NCBI GenBank assembly: GCA_009785545.1
Contig: WQWD01000004.1
Location: 1-31,898, forward strand
Direction of reading: 5' to 3'
DNA: 31,898 nt
Source of the DNA: Treponema sp.
GTDB lineage: Bacteria; Spirochaetota; Spirochaetia; Treponematales; Breznakiellaceae
The translations under genes were made by a program, and so were the position numbers. The notes under the pieces are model-generated. The model was given only the letters and a program-made list of their open reading frames with translations, was not told the origin of the DNA and ran no database searches. Of the stretch, positions 15,455 to 22,272 are shown piece by piece (position 1 is the stretch's first letter; every line of letters begins with the position of its first letter).

Positions 15455-16449
15455 TTGATTCATTCGGAAGAAAGCTCGATTATTTAAGAGTTTCAATAAC
15501 AGACAGGTGTAATCTTCGCTGTTTTTATTGTATGCCTTCGCAGGGAGTGCCGCTGAAGCAGCATAACTCTATTCTTCGATTTGAAGAAATCATAAAAATT
15601 ATAAAAATAATGGCAGATTTGGGAATAAGTAAAGTCAGAATTACAGGCGGAGAACCATTGGTACGCAAGGGGATACCATCTTTTTTTAATAGTATAAAAA
15701 GTATTAAAGGAATTGAAACTTTCTCTTTTACAACTAACGGGCTGCTACTGGGATCATACCTTGACGAAACAGAAGTTTTATGCGAAGACTCTTTGCCAAA
15801 CAGCGTAAATATCAGTTTAGATTCGTTAGACAACTTGCGCTATAAAAAAATCACACGCAGTGAAGACAGCAATCCCGAAGTAATCACCGCAAATATTGAT
15901 CGCCTGTTAAAAAAAAACGTAATGGTAAAAATAAATTCTGTTATTATCAAATCTGTTAATGAACAAGACATACTGCCTCTGGCAGCTCTTGCAAAAGATA
16001 AAAACATTGCTGTCAGATTTATCGAGCTTATGGCAATTGGCAGGGCGAGCTCTAAATACAAACCGGTTTATGCCGCAGAAATAGCGGATTTGATCCAAAA
16101 AAAATACGGAAATTTTACGCCTTATTCAGACTCTATTGGCAGTGGCCCGGCGGTATATTACAACCTTCCTGATTTTAAGGGAAAGATTGGATTTATAAAC
16201 CCTGTAACAAAAAATTTTTGCAAAACCTGTAACCGCCTTCGCCTTACATCTGACGGTTTTTTAAAACTTTGCCTTGCAAATAACACGGAAATTGATTTAA
16301 AAAAAATGTTACGCGGCGATTTTAGTGAAATAGAATTTATCAATAGTATAAAAGAATATATTTTAGAAAAACCTCAGTTTCACAATTTTTCTGATACTAT
16401 TTGTTCCTCCAAAAACAAACACCAATCCATGTCAAAGATAGGCGGATAA
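15448..16449 (+). CDS. moaA: GTP 3',8-cyclase MoaA (radical SAM)
   Basis: First step of molybdopterin synthesis from GTP. The radical-SAM cluster ligands are C21, C25 and C28 (CNLRCFYC). The C-terminal GTP-binding [4Fe-4S] cluster uses C258, C261 and C275 (FCKTCNRLRL...LKLC). The protein ends in Gly-Gly (KIGG), the conserved double-glycine tail needed for activity in MoaA. TGGEP appears at residue 70 region, and RFIELMAIG lies mid-protein. Length is 333 residues, normal. The ATG overlaps moaC by 7 nt. The transcription unit may continue, but the next gene seems to have its own promoter. Confidence 0.96.
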   Translation: MLVDSFGRKLDYLRVSITDRCNLRCFYCMPSQGVPLKQHNSILRFEEIIKIIKIMADLGISKVRITGGEPLVRKGIPSFFNSIKSIKGIETFSFTTNGLLLGSYLDETEVLCEDSLPNSVNISLDSLDNLRYKKITRSEDSNPEVITANIDRLLKKNVMVKINSVIIKSVNEQDILPLAALAKDKNIAVRFIELMAIGRASSKYKPVYAAEIADLIQKKYGNFTPYSDSIGSGPAVYYNLPDFKGKIGFINPVTKNFCKTCNRLRLTSDGFLKLCLANNTEIDLKKMLRGDFSEIEFINSIKEYILEKPQFHNFSDTICSSKNKHQSMSKIGG

Positions 16450-16475
16450 ACCTAGCCGCAATGACAAGTCCCCGA

Positions 16476-16481
16476 TATAAT
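16476..16481 (+). promoter_or_regulatory. -10 element (TATAAT) of the MOSC-MogA gene, leaderless type
   Basis: Perfect TATAAT ends 5 nt before ATG 16487 with no Shine-Dalgarno. The -35 at 17-nt spacing (16453-16458) is poor. The region TATAATAAACTATGCC closely resembles CATAATAAATCATGCC at the next gene's start. Confidence 0.45.
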
Positions 16482-16486
16482 AAACT

Positions 16487-17446
16487 ATGCCAAAAATAAT
16501 AGCTGTCTGTATAAGCCCTGAAAAAGGTACACCAAAACAAAATGTAAAAACAGCCGAGTTTGCCGCAGAGTTTGGGATAATAAATGACGCTCACGCCGGG
16601 AATTGGCACAGACAAGTAAGTTTGATTTCACTTCAAAAAGTTGAAGAGTTCCGCGCGAAGGGGGCAAAAATTGAAGACGGCGCTTTTGGAGAAAATCTCA
16701 TTGTTGACGGGATTGATTTTCGAAGTTTGCCTGTTGGAGCTCGTCTTAAATGTAACGAAGTAATACTGGAAATAACCCAAATAGGGAAAGAATGTCACAG
16801 TCATTGCGCAATTTATGAAACAATGGGTGATTGCATAATGCCAAGAGAAGGCGTCTTTGCCAAGGTTTTAAAAGGCGGGCTTTTAAGTGTTGGTGATGAA
16901 ATGATTTTATTGCAATCAGATTTTTTGCCGGGAAATGCCCGCAGAGTTTGGATTATTACAGCGAGCGATAAAGGATTCAAAGGACAGCGAGAAGATATTA
17001 GCGGCACTGTCATTAACACGATTGCGATTAAAGCCGGTTATACAATAGCAGGTTCGACATTGCTTTCAGATGAACAAATCGATTTAGAAAATGAGCTAAA
17101 AAGAATATGCGATCAAAACCTTGCAGACCTTATCCTTACCACTGGAGGGACTGGTTTTTCTCCGAGAGACTCTATGCCGGAAGCTACGATGGCTGTTGCC
17201 GAGCGGCTGGTTCCGGGAATAGCGGAAGCCTTGCGGGCGCAAAGCATGACTTTTACTAAAAGGGCGATGTTAAGCAGGGCAGTTTCGGCAATTCGTGGTA
17301 AAACACTTATAGTTAACCTGCCCGGAAGCCCAAAAGCGGTTCGGGAAAATCTTGAATTTATAATTGACGAACTGGGGCATGGTCTGGATATTCTTACCGA
17401 AAAAGATTATGAATGTGCCGCCGCAAATTTAAATTTGTGTCATTGA
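16487..17446 (+). CDS. MOSC-domain / MogA-type molybdopterin adenylyltransferase fusion
   Basis: Residues about 1-145 are a MOSC domain (AGNWHRQVSLISLQKV, FGENLIVDGID, IGKECHSHCAI with the conserved cysteine region, FAKVLKGG), related to molybdenum-cofactor sulfurase C-termini. Residues about 150-319 are a MogA/MoaB domain (IITASDKG, DISGTVI, LTTGGTGFSPRDSMPEAT, PGIAEALRAQSM, LPGSPKAVRENL) that adenylylates molybdopterin before metal insertion by MoeA. The two-domain form is also found in clostridia. No Shine-Dalgarno lies before the ATG, and a TATAAT sits 5 nt away, so a leaderless start is likely. The gene stands between moaA and the ferredoxin-AOR pair. Confidence 0.93.
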   Translation: MPKIIAVCISPEKGTPKQNVKTAEFAAEFGIINDAHAGNWHRQVSLISLQKVEEFRAKGAKIEDGAFGENLIVDGIDFRSLPVGARLKCNEVILEITQIGKECHSHCAIYETMGDCIMPREGVFAKVLKGGLLSVGDEMILLQSDFLPGNARRVWIITASDKGFKGQREDISGTVINTIAIKAGYTIAGSTLLSDEQIDLENELKRICDQNLADLILTTGGTGFSPRDSMPEATMAVAERLVPGIAEALRAQSMTFTKRAMLSRAVSAIRGKTLIVNLPGSPKAVRENLEFIIDELGHGLDILTEKDYECAAANLNLCH

Positions 17447-17471
17447 TTATTCTTTTAGTTTAAACCATAAT
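17443..17471 (+). promoter_or_regulatory. Promoter of the ferredoxin-AOR operon (leaderless type)
   Basis: TTGATT (17443-17448), 17-nt spacer, CATAAT (17466-17471), then 5 nt to ATG 17477. The -35 overlaps the stop codon of the upstream gene. No Shine-Dalgarno is seen. Confidence 0.55.
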
Positions 17472-17476
17472 AAATC

Positions 17477-17899
17477 ATGCCAAAAATACTAAAACCAAAA
17501 GAAATGAGAAAATGTCTTGGTTGTTTTGCCTGCATGAATGTTTGTTCGGTAATAAATCAAAATAACCATTCTCTTATCAAAAGCGCAATCAGAGTAAGAA
17601 CTTCCGGCGGTATGTCGGGTAATTTCATCGCTATAGTTTGCCTTGGCTGTGAAGAGCCGGCGTGTATGGAAATATGCCCAACCAATGCTCTTGAAAAACG
17701 AAAAGGCGGCGGCGTTATTGTAAAAAAAGAAAAATGTATAGGCTGCCGAAAGTGTGAAGAGGCGTGCATTGTAAGCGCTGTCAATTTTGACGAAGAAACA
17801 AAAACGCCTATCATCTGCAGCCACTGCGGATTATGCGCCCGTTACTGTCCTCATGAATGTCTTATAATGATTGAATCAAAGGAGGGGAACTGTGCTTAA
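17477..17899 (+). CDS. Polyferredoxin, electron-transfer partner of the tungsten oxidoreductase
   Basis: 140 residues with sixteen cysteines arranged as four [4Fe-4S] motifs: C13, C16, C19, C23; C55, C58, C63, C67; C87, C90, C93, C97; C114, C117, C120, C124. This is the HycB/CooF-like, DMSO-reductase-small-subunit-like pattern. It probably carries electrons between the adjacent AOR and a ferredoxin or membrane acceptor. It overlaps the aor gene by 8 nt, strong evidence that the two proteins work together. The ATG is preceded by a promoter -10 instead of a Shine-Dalgarno. Related small subunits accompany bacterial AORs; which acceptor is used cannot be read from the sequence. Confidence 0.93.
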   Translation: MPKILKPKEMRKCLGCFACMNVCSVINQNNHSLIKSAIRVRTSGGMSGNFIAIVCLGCEEPACMEICPTNALEKRKGGGVIVKKEKCIGCRKCEEACIVSAVNFDEETKTPIICSHCGLCARYCPHECLIMIESKEGNCA

Positions 17900-19655
17900 C
17901 GTAAGATTTATTAAAGTTCTTTATATTGATCTTGAAACTGAAAAAATCAGAATTGAACAAAGAGATGATTTAATGCCTTATCTTGGCGGAGTGGGAATCG
18001 CCAGTAAACTATTGCAGGAAAATTTAGATCCGAATTTTGAGGCGACTTCTCCCAAACAGCCAATTGTATTCGCCATTGGCAGCGGAGCCTATATCTTCCC
18101 GGTACTTTCAAAAACAGTTGCGATGTTTGTTTCTCCTCTCACAGGCGAGCTTGGCGAAAGTTATGCCGGAGGCAGAATGGCAATGTCGCTTTTAATGGCG
18201 GGATATGACGCACTGGTTCTTACAGGCAAAGCAAAAAAACAAAGCTATCTGTCTATTTCTACAAACAACATTGCAGTTAAAGATGCCCGGGCAATGTGGG
18301 GATTGCCTGTCGGCGAAACTGGCCGTGCGATCCGTGACAATGAGTTTAACGGCGGGCTTTCCGGCGGCAAAAGATCGATCATTCGCATTGGGCAGGCGGG
18401 AGAAAATGGCGTTGCTTTTGCGTGTGTTTGTGTTGATACCTACCGCCATTTTGGAAGAATGGGGCTTGGCGCTTGCATGGGAAACAAAAATCTTAAAGCT
18501 ATTTCTATTTACGGCAATCGATCAATTCCTGTTTTAAATCCAAAACAATATTTTAAAGTCTACAAAGATATTTACAAAAAATGCACCAGTACTGACATGA
18601 TGGCTAAATATCACGATATAGGTACGCCTGTAAATGTAATTCCGTTAAACAAAGCCGGAGCTCTTCCAACTCTGAATATGCAAAAAACATCATTTGAACA
18701 CGCGGAAAATATCAGCGGGGAAGCTTTTGCCGAAAAAAACCTTGTGCGTAAAATGGCCTGCACTGGCTGTCCTGTCGGCTGTATCCACATTGGAATGTAT
18801 CGCCGTGAATTTGATAAAGGTCATGAATACGAAGCTATCAGCGTAGCGTATGATTTTGAGTTGATATTCGCTTTAGGCACTTTTCTTGGAATTAAAACAA
18901 CTGATGAGATTCTTGCCATAATCGAAGAAGTCGAAGAATACGGTCTTGACGCAATGAGCGCAGGAGTTTGTTTGGGTTGGGCGACAGAAGCTTTGGAACA
19001 TGGTTATATCACAACAGAAGATACTCTGACAGAACTAAAATTTGGAGAGCCGGAAGGTTATATAAAAGCTATTGAATACCTTTCCACCGGGGTAAATAAA
19101 TTTTACAAAACTCTTGGCAAAGGAAGCCGTTACGCTGCAAGAAAATACGGCGGTGAAAATTTTGCGATGCAAGTCGGCGGCAATGAAATGGCGGGGTATC
19201 ACACAGGTTACGGTTCGCTTGTAGGAGCTGCAGTAGGAGCGAGACATTCCCACCTTTGCAACGGCGGTTACGGTATCGATCAAACAATGAAAGAATTCGA
19301 TGAAGACATTTTAGTAGACAAACTTTTTGAGGAAGAATGTGAGAGGTGTATGACAAACTCTCTTGTTATGTGTCTTTTTGCCCGCAAAATTTATGACAGG
19401 CAAACCATCCTTGAAGCGCTCAATTCCATCGGTTGGAATCTTACAAATGATGATTTAACGGCCATAGGCAAACGTATCTATCAAACAAAATTACAAATAA
19501 AAAACACCCTTGGTTTTCAGCAAAAAAGTATTAAACTGCCTAAGCGATTTTTTGAAACGCCAAGTATGCAAGGTCAGCTTGACGAAGAAACTGCTTACAG
19601 AATGATCCGCAAATACACAGAAAAAACCGAGGCGCTGCTTAGGGAAAATTTGTAG
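17892..19655 (+). CDS. aor: Tungsten-dependent aldehyde:ferredoxin oxidoreductase family enzyme
   Basis: Large tungstopterin subunit of 587 residues. The [4Fe-4S] ligands C290, C293, C297 (CTGCPVGC) and C494 (NSLVMC) lie within two positions of the 288/291/295/494 pattern known for Pyrococcus AOR. N-terminal pterin-binding features are LGGVGIASKLL, the PLTGELGESYAGGRM segment and RIGQAGENGVAFACV. These enzymes oxidise aldehydes to acids or run in reverse, passing electrons to ferredoxin; substrate cannot be predicted, and other AOR-family members (FOR, WOR, benzoyl-CoA-type) are possible. GTG 17892 is chosen because AAAGGAGGGG ends 4 nt upstream; a TTG at 17871 lies before this site. The gene overlaps the ferredoxin by 8 nt and is followed by moeB after 3 nt. 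Confidence 0.94.
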   Translation: MLNVRFIKVLYIDLETEKIRIEQRDDLMPYLGGVGIASKLLQENLDPNFEATSPKQPIVFAIGSGAYIFPVLSKTVAMFVSPLTGELGESYAGGRMAMSLLMAGYDALVLTGKAKKQSYLSISTNNIAVKDARAMWGLPVGETGRAIRDNEFNGGLSGGKRSIIRIGQAGENGVAFACVCVDTYRHFGRMGLGACMGNKNLKAISIYGNRSIPVLNPKQYFKVYKDIYKKCTSTDMMAKYHDIGTPVNVIPLNKAGALPTLNMQKTSFEHAENISGEAFAEKNLVRKMACTGCPVGCIHIGMYRREFDKGHEYEAISVAYDFELIFALGTFLGIKTTDEILAIIEEVEEYGLDAMSAGVCLGWATEALEHGYITTEDTLTELKFGEPEGYIKAIEYLSTGVNKFYKTLGKGSRYAARKYGGENFAMQVGGNEMAGYHTGYGSLVGAAVGARHSHLCNGGYGIDQTMKEFDEDILVDKLFEEECERCMTNSLVMCLFARKIYDRQTILEALNSIGWNLTNDDLTAIGKRIYQTKLQIKNTLGFQQKSIKLPKRFFETPSMQGQLDEETAYRMIRKYTEKTEALLRENL

Positions 19656-19658
19656 GTT

Positions 19659-20372
19659 ATGGACGAGCGTTATTCCAGGCAAATCTTAATTAACCAAATC
19701 GGAGAGGCCGGACAGAAAAAACTCAGCCGTTCGTCTGTTTTTGTTGTGGGGGCAGGGGGCTTGGGCTCCCCTGTCTTAACGTATCTAACTGTTATGGGTA
19801 TAGGACATCTTGCTTTTATCGACTCAGATATTGCGGCGGAATCAAACCTTAACCGCCAATTTTTGCATCACACAGAAGACATAGGGCGCAAAAAAACAAT
19901 TTCCGCTTTGGAAAAGCTTAACAAACTAAACAATAAGATAGATATAAAAGCGCATAACGAACGGCTGACCGACAAAAATGCCCAAGCCTTTTTTAACGGG
20001 TACGACATTGTAATTGGCGCTGTAGACTCTTTTGAAACACGCTTTGTAATCAACAAAGCCTGTGTATCGTTAGATATTCCGTACTTTGACGGCGGCATAA
20101 ATGGTTTTTCGGGAATTATTATGTTTTCCCATCCGCCAAATACGCCTTGCCTAAATTGTGTTTTTCCGAAAAAAAAGAAAACTAACGAACCTGTTGGAGT
20201 TTTTGGCGCTACAGCGGGTGTTATAGGTACGATTCTTGCCAACTGCTCGGCGCTCTGGTTATTGGGAGTGCCAAATCCTGTTGAAAATCGGCTGATAATG
20301 TACGATGGCCTTAACATGAAGATCGATCATATCGATATTAAACGAGACGAAAATTGCGAAGTTTGCCGTTAA
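19659..20372 (+). CDS. moeB: MoeB/HesA/ThiF-family adenylyltransferase (MoaD-activating)
   Basis: E1-like enzyme that adenylylates the C-terminal glycine of a MoaD/ThiS-type protein. ATP-binding GAGGLGSP is at 31-38, the Arg-containing ESNLNRQFLH at 61-70, IGAVDSFETR near 119-128, and a structural zinc site is formed by C164/C167 (PCLNC) and C233/C236 (CEVCR). Length of 237 residues is typical of MoeB without a rhodanese domain. The ATG lies 3 nt after aor with no clear Shine-Dalgarno, so translation is probably coupled. A moaD-like gene is next, its expected substrate. ThiF is an alternative name, but the context favours molybdopterin. Confidence 0.9.
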   Translation: MDERYSRQILINQIGEAGQKKLSRSSVFVVGAGGLGSPVLTYLTVMGIGHLAFIDSDIAAESNLNRQFLHHTEDIGRKKTISALEKLNKLNNKIDIKAHNERLTDKNAQAFFNGYDIVIGAVDSFETRFVINKACVSLDIPYFDGGINGFSGIIMFSHPPNTPCLNCVFPKKKKTNEPVGVFGATAGVIGTILANCSALWLLGVPNPVENRLIMYDGLNMKIDHIDIKRDENCEVCR

Positions 20373-20414
20373 CTGCTTTGGCTTGCGGGTTAACAAAAAA
20401 AAGGGAGTTACTGA

Positions 20415-20675
20415 ATGGAAGTAAATTTTTACGGAAAAATTCTTGAGTTTACAAATGGGGAAAAATCACACGAGCTAAATGATTGTTCCAATATACAAGA
20501 ACTTATTGAAAAACTCGCCTCTTTTTACGGAGAGAAATTTAAACAATTTTTAATCGGAGAGAACACCTGTTTTTTTCTTGTTAATGGAAAAGGAATAATG
20601 ATGACTGGCGGGCTTGAGACAAAGCTAACCTCTGGTGATAAAGTTGAAGTGCTGCCTTTTGCTGACGCAGGGTGA
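20415..20675 (+). CDS. moaD: MoaD/ThiS-like sulfur carrier, molybdopterin synthase small subunit
   Basis: 86-residue beta-grasp protein (MEVNFYGKILEFTNG, ENTCFFLVNGKGIMM, LTSGDKVEVLPF). It should carry the thiocarboxylate used to make the dithiolene of molybdopterin. Most MoaD/ThiS proteins end in Gly-Gly; here the end is DAG followed directly by TGA, so only one terminal glycine is present. GGGAG lies 7 nt before the ATG. No MoaE (large subunit) is present in the window. It ends 8 nt from the 3' end of a convergent tRNA gene. Confidence 0.85.
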   Translation: MEVNFYGKILEFTNGEKSHELNDCSNIQELIEKLASFYGEKFKQFLIGENTCFFLVNGKGIMMTGGLETKLTSGDKVEVLPFADAG

Positions 20676-20682
20676 TTTGTTT

Positions 20683-20756
<74 letters not shown>

Positions 20757-20770
20757 TTTAGAACAAGTTT

Positions 20771-20800
20771 ATTGTACGTTTTATTGGCTATTTGTGTCAA
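20771..20800 (-). promoter_or_regulatory. Promoter of tRNA-Arg
   Basis: On the minus strand: TTGACA (20795-20800), 18-nt spacer, TACAAT (20771-20776), 14 nt before the mature tRNA 5' end at 20756. The -35 is perfect and the -10 matches five of six positions. Confidence 0.65.
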
Positions 20801-20810
20801 TTGTAGCGTG

Positions 20811-20832
20811 TTCCGAAACTGAAGTTTCCGAA
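20811..20832. promoter_or_regulatory. 22-bp palindrome between divergent promoters
   Basis: Arms GAAACT/AGTTTC around a GA centre, extended outward by TTC/GAA after one unpaired C on each side. It lies between the tRNA-Arg promoter and the promoter of the next gene, 15 nt upstream of that -35, a position fitting an operator. No T-run follows, so it is not a clear terminator. Confidence 0.4.
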
Positions 20833-20847
20833 CAACTCTAAAGTAGC

Positions 20848-20876
20848 TTGACTGTATTTGGAAAGTCAACAATAAT
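20848..20876 (+). promoter_or_regulatory. Promoter of the DUF6941-like gene
   Basis: TTGACT (20848-20853), 17-nt spacer, AATAAT (20871-20876). Start of transcription is expected near 20883, at the AGGAG that would serve as ribosome-binding site. Confidence 0.5.
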
Positions 20877-21280
20877 TGATTCAGGAGTATGTTATTAAAA
20901 TAGAACTTTTTACATTTTGTGATTTCGCTCAGGAGAATAGCGGAAAATTAACTGTCGTAGGGACTTTCGACAACATAATTTCACGGAACTTCCCATGCGT
21001 TCATCCTCAGTTATCGGTTGTTATCCGTGTCCGTTTTGATATTTGGGAATTTGGAACCCACTCGTTCCGAATAGAAACACGCGATCTTGAAGGCGATATG
21101 AACATGGAAACTATTAAAGGCAACATCGAAGTAAAAGGGGTTGGAAATGCGTCGGCGGTTTCTCACCTTGTTTTTAGTATTTCAAATTTACATTTTAAGC
21201 AGCCGGCAGTCCTTAATTTGACTCTTTTTATAGGTGATAAAGAATTGGGGTCAATTCCGTTGTATGTAAAAAAAGCTTAA
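20876..21280 (+). CDS. DUF6941-like conserved protein (function unknown)
   Basis: Short beta-rich protein (IELFTFCDFAQENSGKLTVV, GTFDNI, HPQLSVVIRVRF, NIEVKGV, ELGSIPLYV) recalling the DUF6941 family; that name is from memory. No catalytic motif, signal peptide or membrane segment is seen. The start is unresolved. TTG 20876 is the only conventional in-frame start codon, but it overlaps the predicted -10 and lacks a close Shine-Dalgarno. An ATT at 20894, 6 nt after AGGAG, would give MKIELFTFCDF..., which fits the expected N-terminus. The ATG at 20889 is out of frame and opens only a 4-codon frame. The stop is shared, tail to tail, with aroC within TTAA. Confidence 0.65.
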   Translation: MIQEYVIKIELFTFCDFAQENSGKLTVVGTFDNIISRNFPCVHPQLSVVIRVRFDIWEFGTHSFRIETRDLEGDMNMETIKGNIEVKGVGNASAVSHLVFSISNLHFKQPAVLNLTLFIGDKELGSIPLYVKKA

Positions 21281-22239
21281 ACTTTGTCGTTACGTGACAT
21301 CAGTAAAAAATCAACAAATACCAAGGCTGTCATGGCTTCTACAACAGGGGCGGCTCTCTGCACAATTGAAGTGTCATGCCGGCCTCTAATTTGGATTTCT
21401 TTTACATTGCCGTTTATATCCAACGCTCTTTGAAGCAAGGATATTGAGGGAGTTGGTTTAAAAGCGGCGTTAAAAACAACCGGCTGCCCGGTTGAGATTC
21501 CCCCCAATATGCCGCCGCAATTATTGGAAGTTATTTTACCGTCAATGTCCGGCGCATCGTTGTTTTCGCTTCCTAACATTTTGGCTGAGGCAAAACCTGC
21601 ACCAAATTCAATGGCTTTACACCCTCCGATTGACAAGATAGCGGCGGCAAGGCGGGCGTCAAGTTTGTCAAATACAGGCTGTCCTAAGCCTGCTCGAACT
21701 CCGGCAGCTTCACAGCGGATGATACCCCCTGAGCTGTCTCCAAGAGAGTGTGCCTCATCGGCACTAAGTGCGGAAAAACTTTTTGCGTTTATCGAAATGC
21801 CATACAACGCAAGAAGTTTTTTTGCTATAGCGCCTGCGGCAACCCTGCTTACAGTTTCTCTCCCGGAGCTTCTTCCGCCGCCACGGTAATCTCGAAAACC
21901 ATATTTTGCGTCCCAGCCAAAATCGGCGTGTCCCGGTCTGTATATGTTTTTTAATGAATCATATTCGCTTGAATCGTGATTTGTGTTTTGTATAATAATT
22001 GTGATGGGAGTTCCAAGGGTTTTTCCCTGAAAAACCCCTGAAACTATTTCCGGCTTATCGGCTTCATTTCTTGAGCCAAAAACGCCGCCCGGACGGCGGC
22101 GTATGAGCTCTTTTTCTATGTCAGAAACTTCGATCTCAAGACCGCCAGGGCAGCCGTCTATCACGCACCCCAAAGCGGTTCCATGAGATTCTCCAAAAGT
22201 AGTAACTTTAAAAGTTACGCCAAATGTGTTACCTGACAT
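21277..22239 (-). CDS. aroC: Chorismate synthase
   Basis: Makes chorismate from EPSP using reduced FMN, last common step to aromatic amino acids and folate. Motifs include TFGESHGTALGCVIDGCPGG at the N-terminus, RRRPGG, DYRGGGRSSGRETVSRVAAG mid-protein, and the C-terminal GRHDTSIVQRAAPVVEAM. Length is 320 residues, rather short for the family (usually 350-390), with the C-terminal tail trimmed after VFVDFLLMS. It starts 33 nt after the upstream solute-binding lipoprotein gene on the same strand; no strong Shine-Dalgarno is seen before the ATG. Its stop overlaps that of the convergent gene. Confidence 0.96.
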   Translation of the reverse strand: MSGNTFGVTFKVTTFGESHGTALGCVIDGCPGGLEIEVSDIEKELIRRRPGGVFGSRNEADKPEIVSGVFQGKTLGTPITIIIQNTNHDSSEYDSLKNIYRPGHADFGWDAKYGFRDYRGGGRSSGRETVSRVAAGAIAKKLLALYGISINAKSFSALSADEAHSLGDSSGGIIRCEAAGVRAGLGQPVFDKLDARLAAAILSIGGCKAIEFGAGFASAKMLGSENNDAPDIDGKITSNNCGGILGGISTGQPVVFNAAFKPTPSISLLQRALDINGNVKEIQIRGRHDTSIVQRAAPVVEAMTALVFVDFLLMSRNDKV

Positions 22240-22272
22240 TTACAGTTCCGATTAATATATTTCTAATGTGTT

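Noticed and set aside
17871..17891. TTG start for the AOR gene
   Set aside because: The strong AAAGGAGGGG lies within this stretch and serves the GTG at 17892; AOR proteins begin close to that point.
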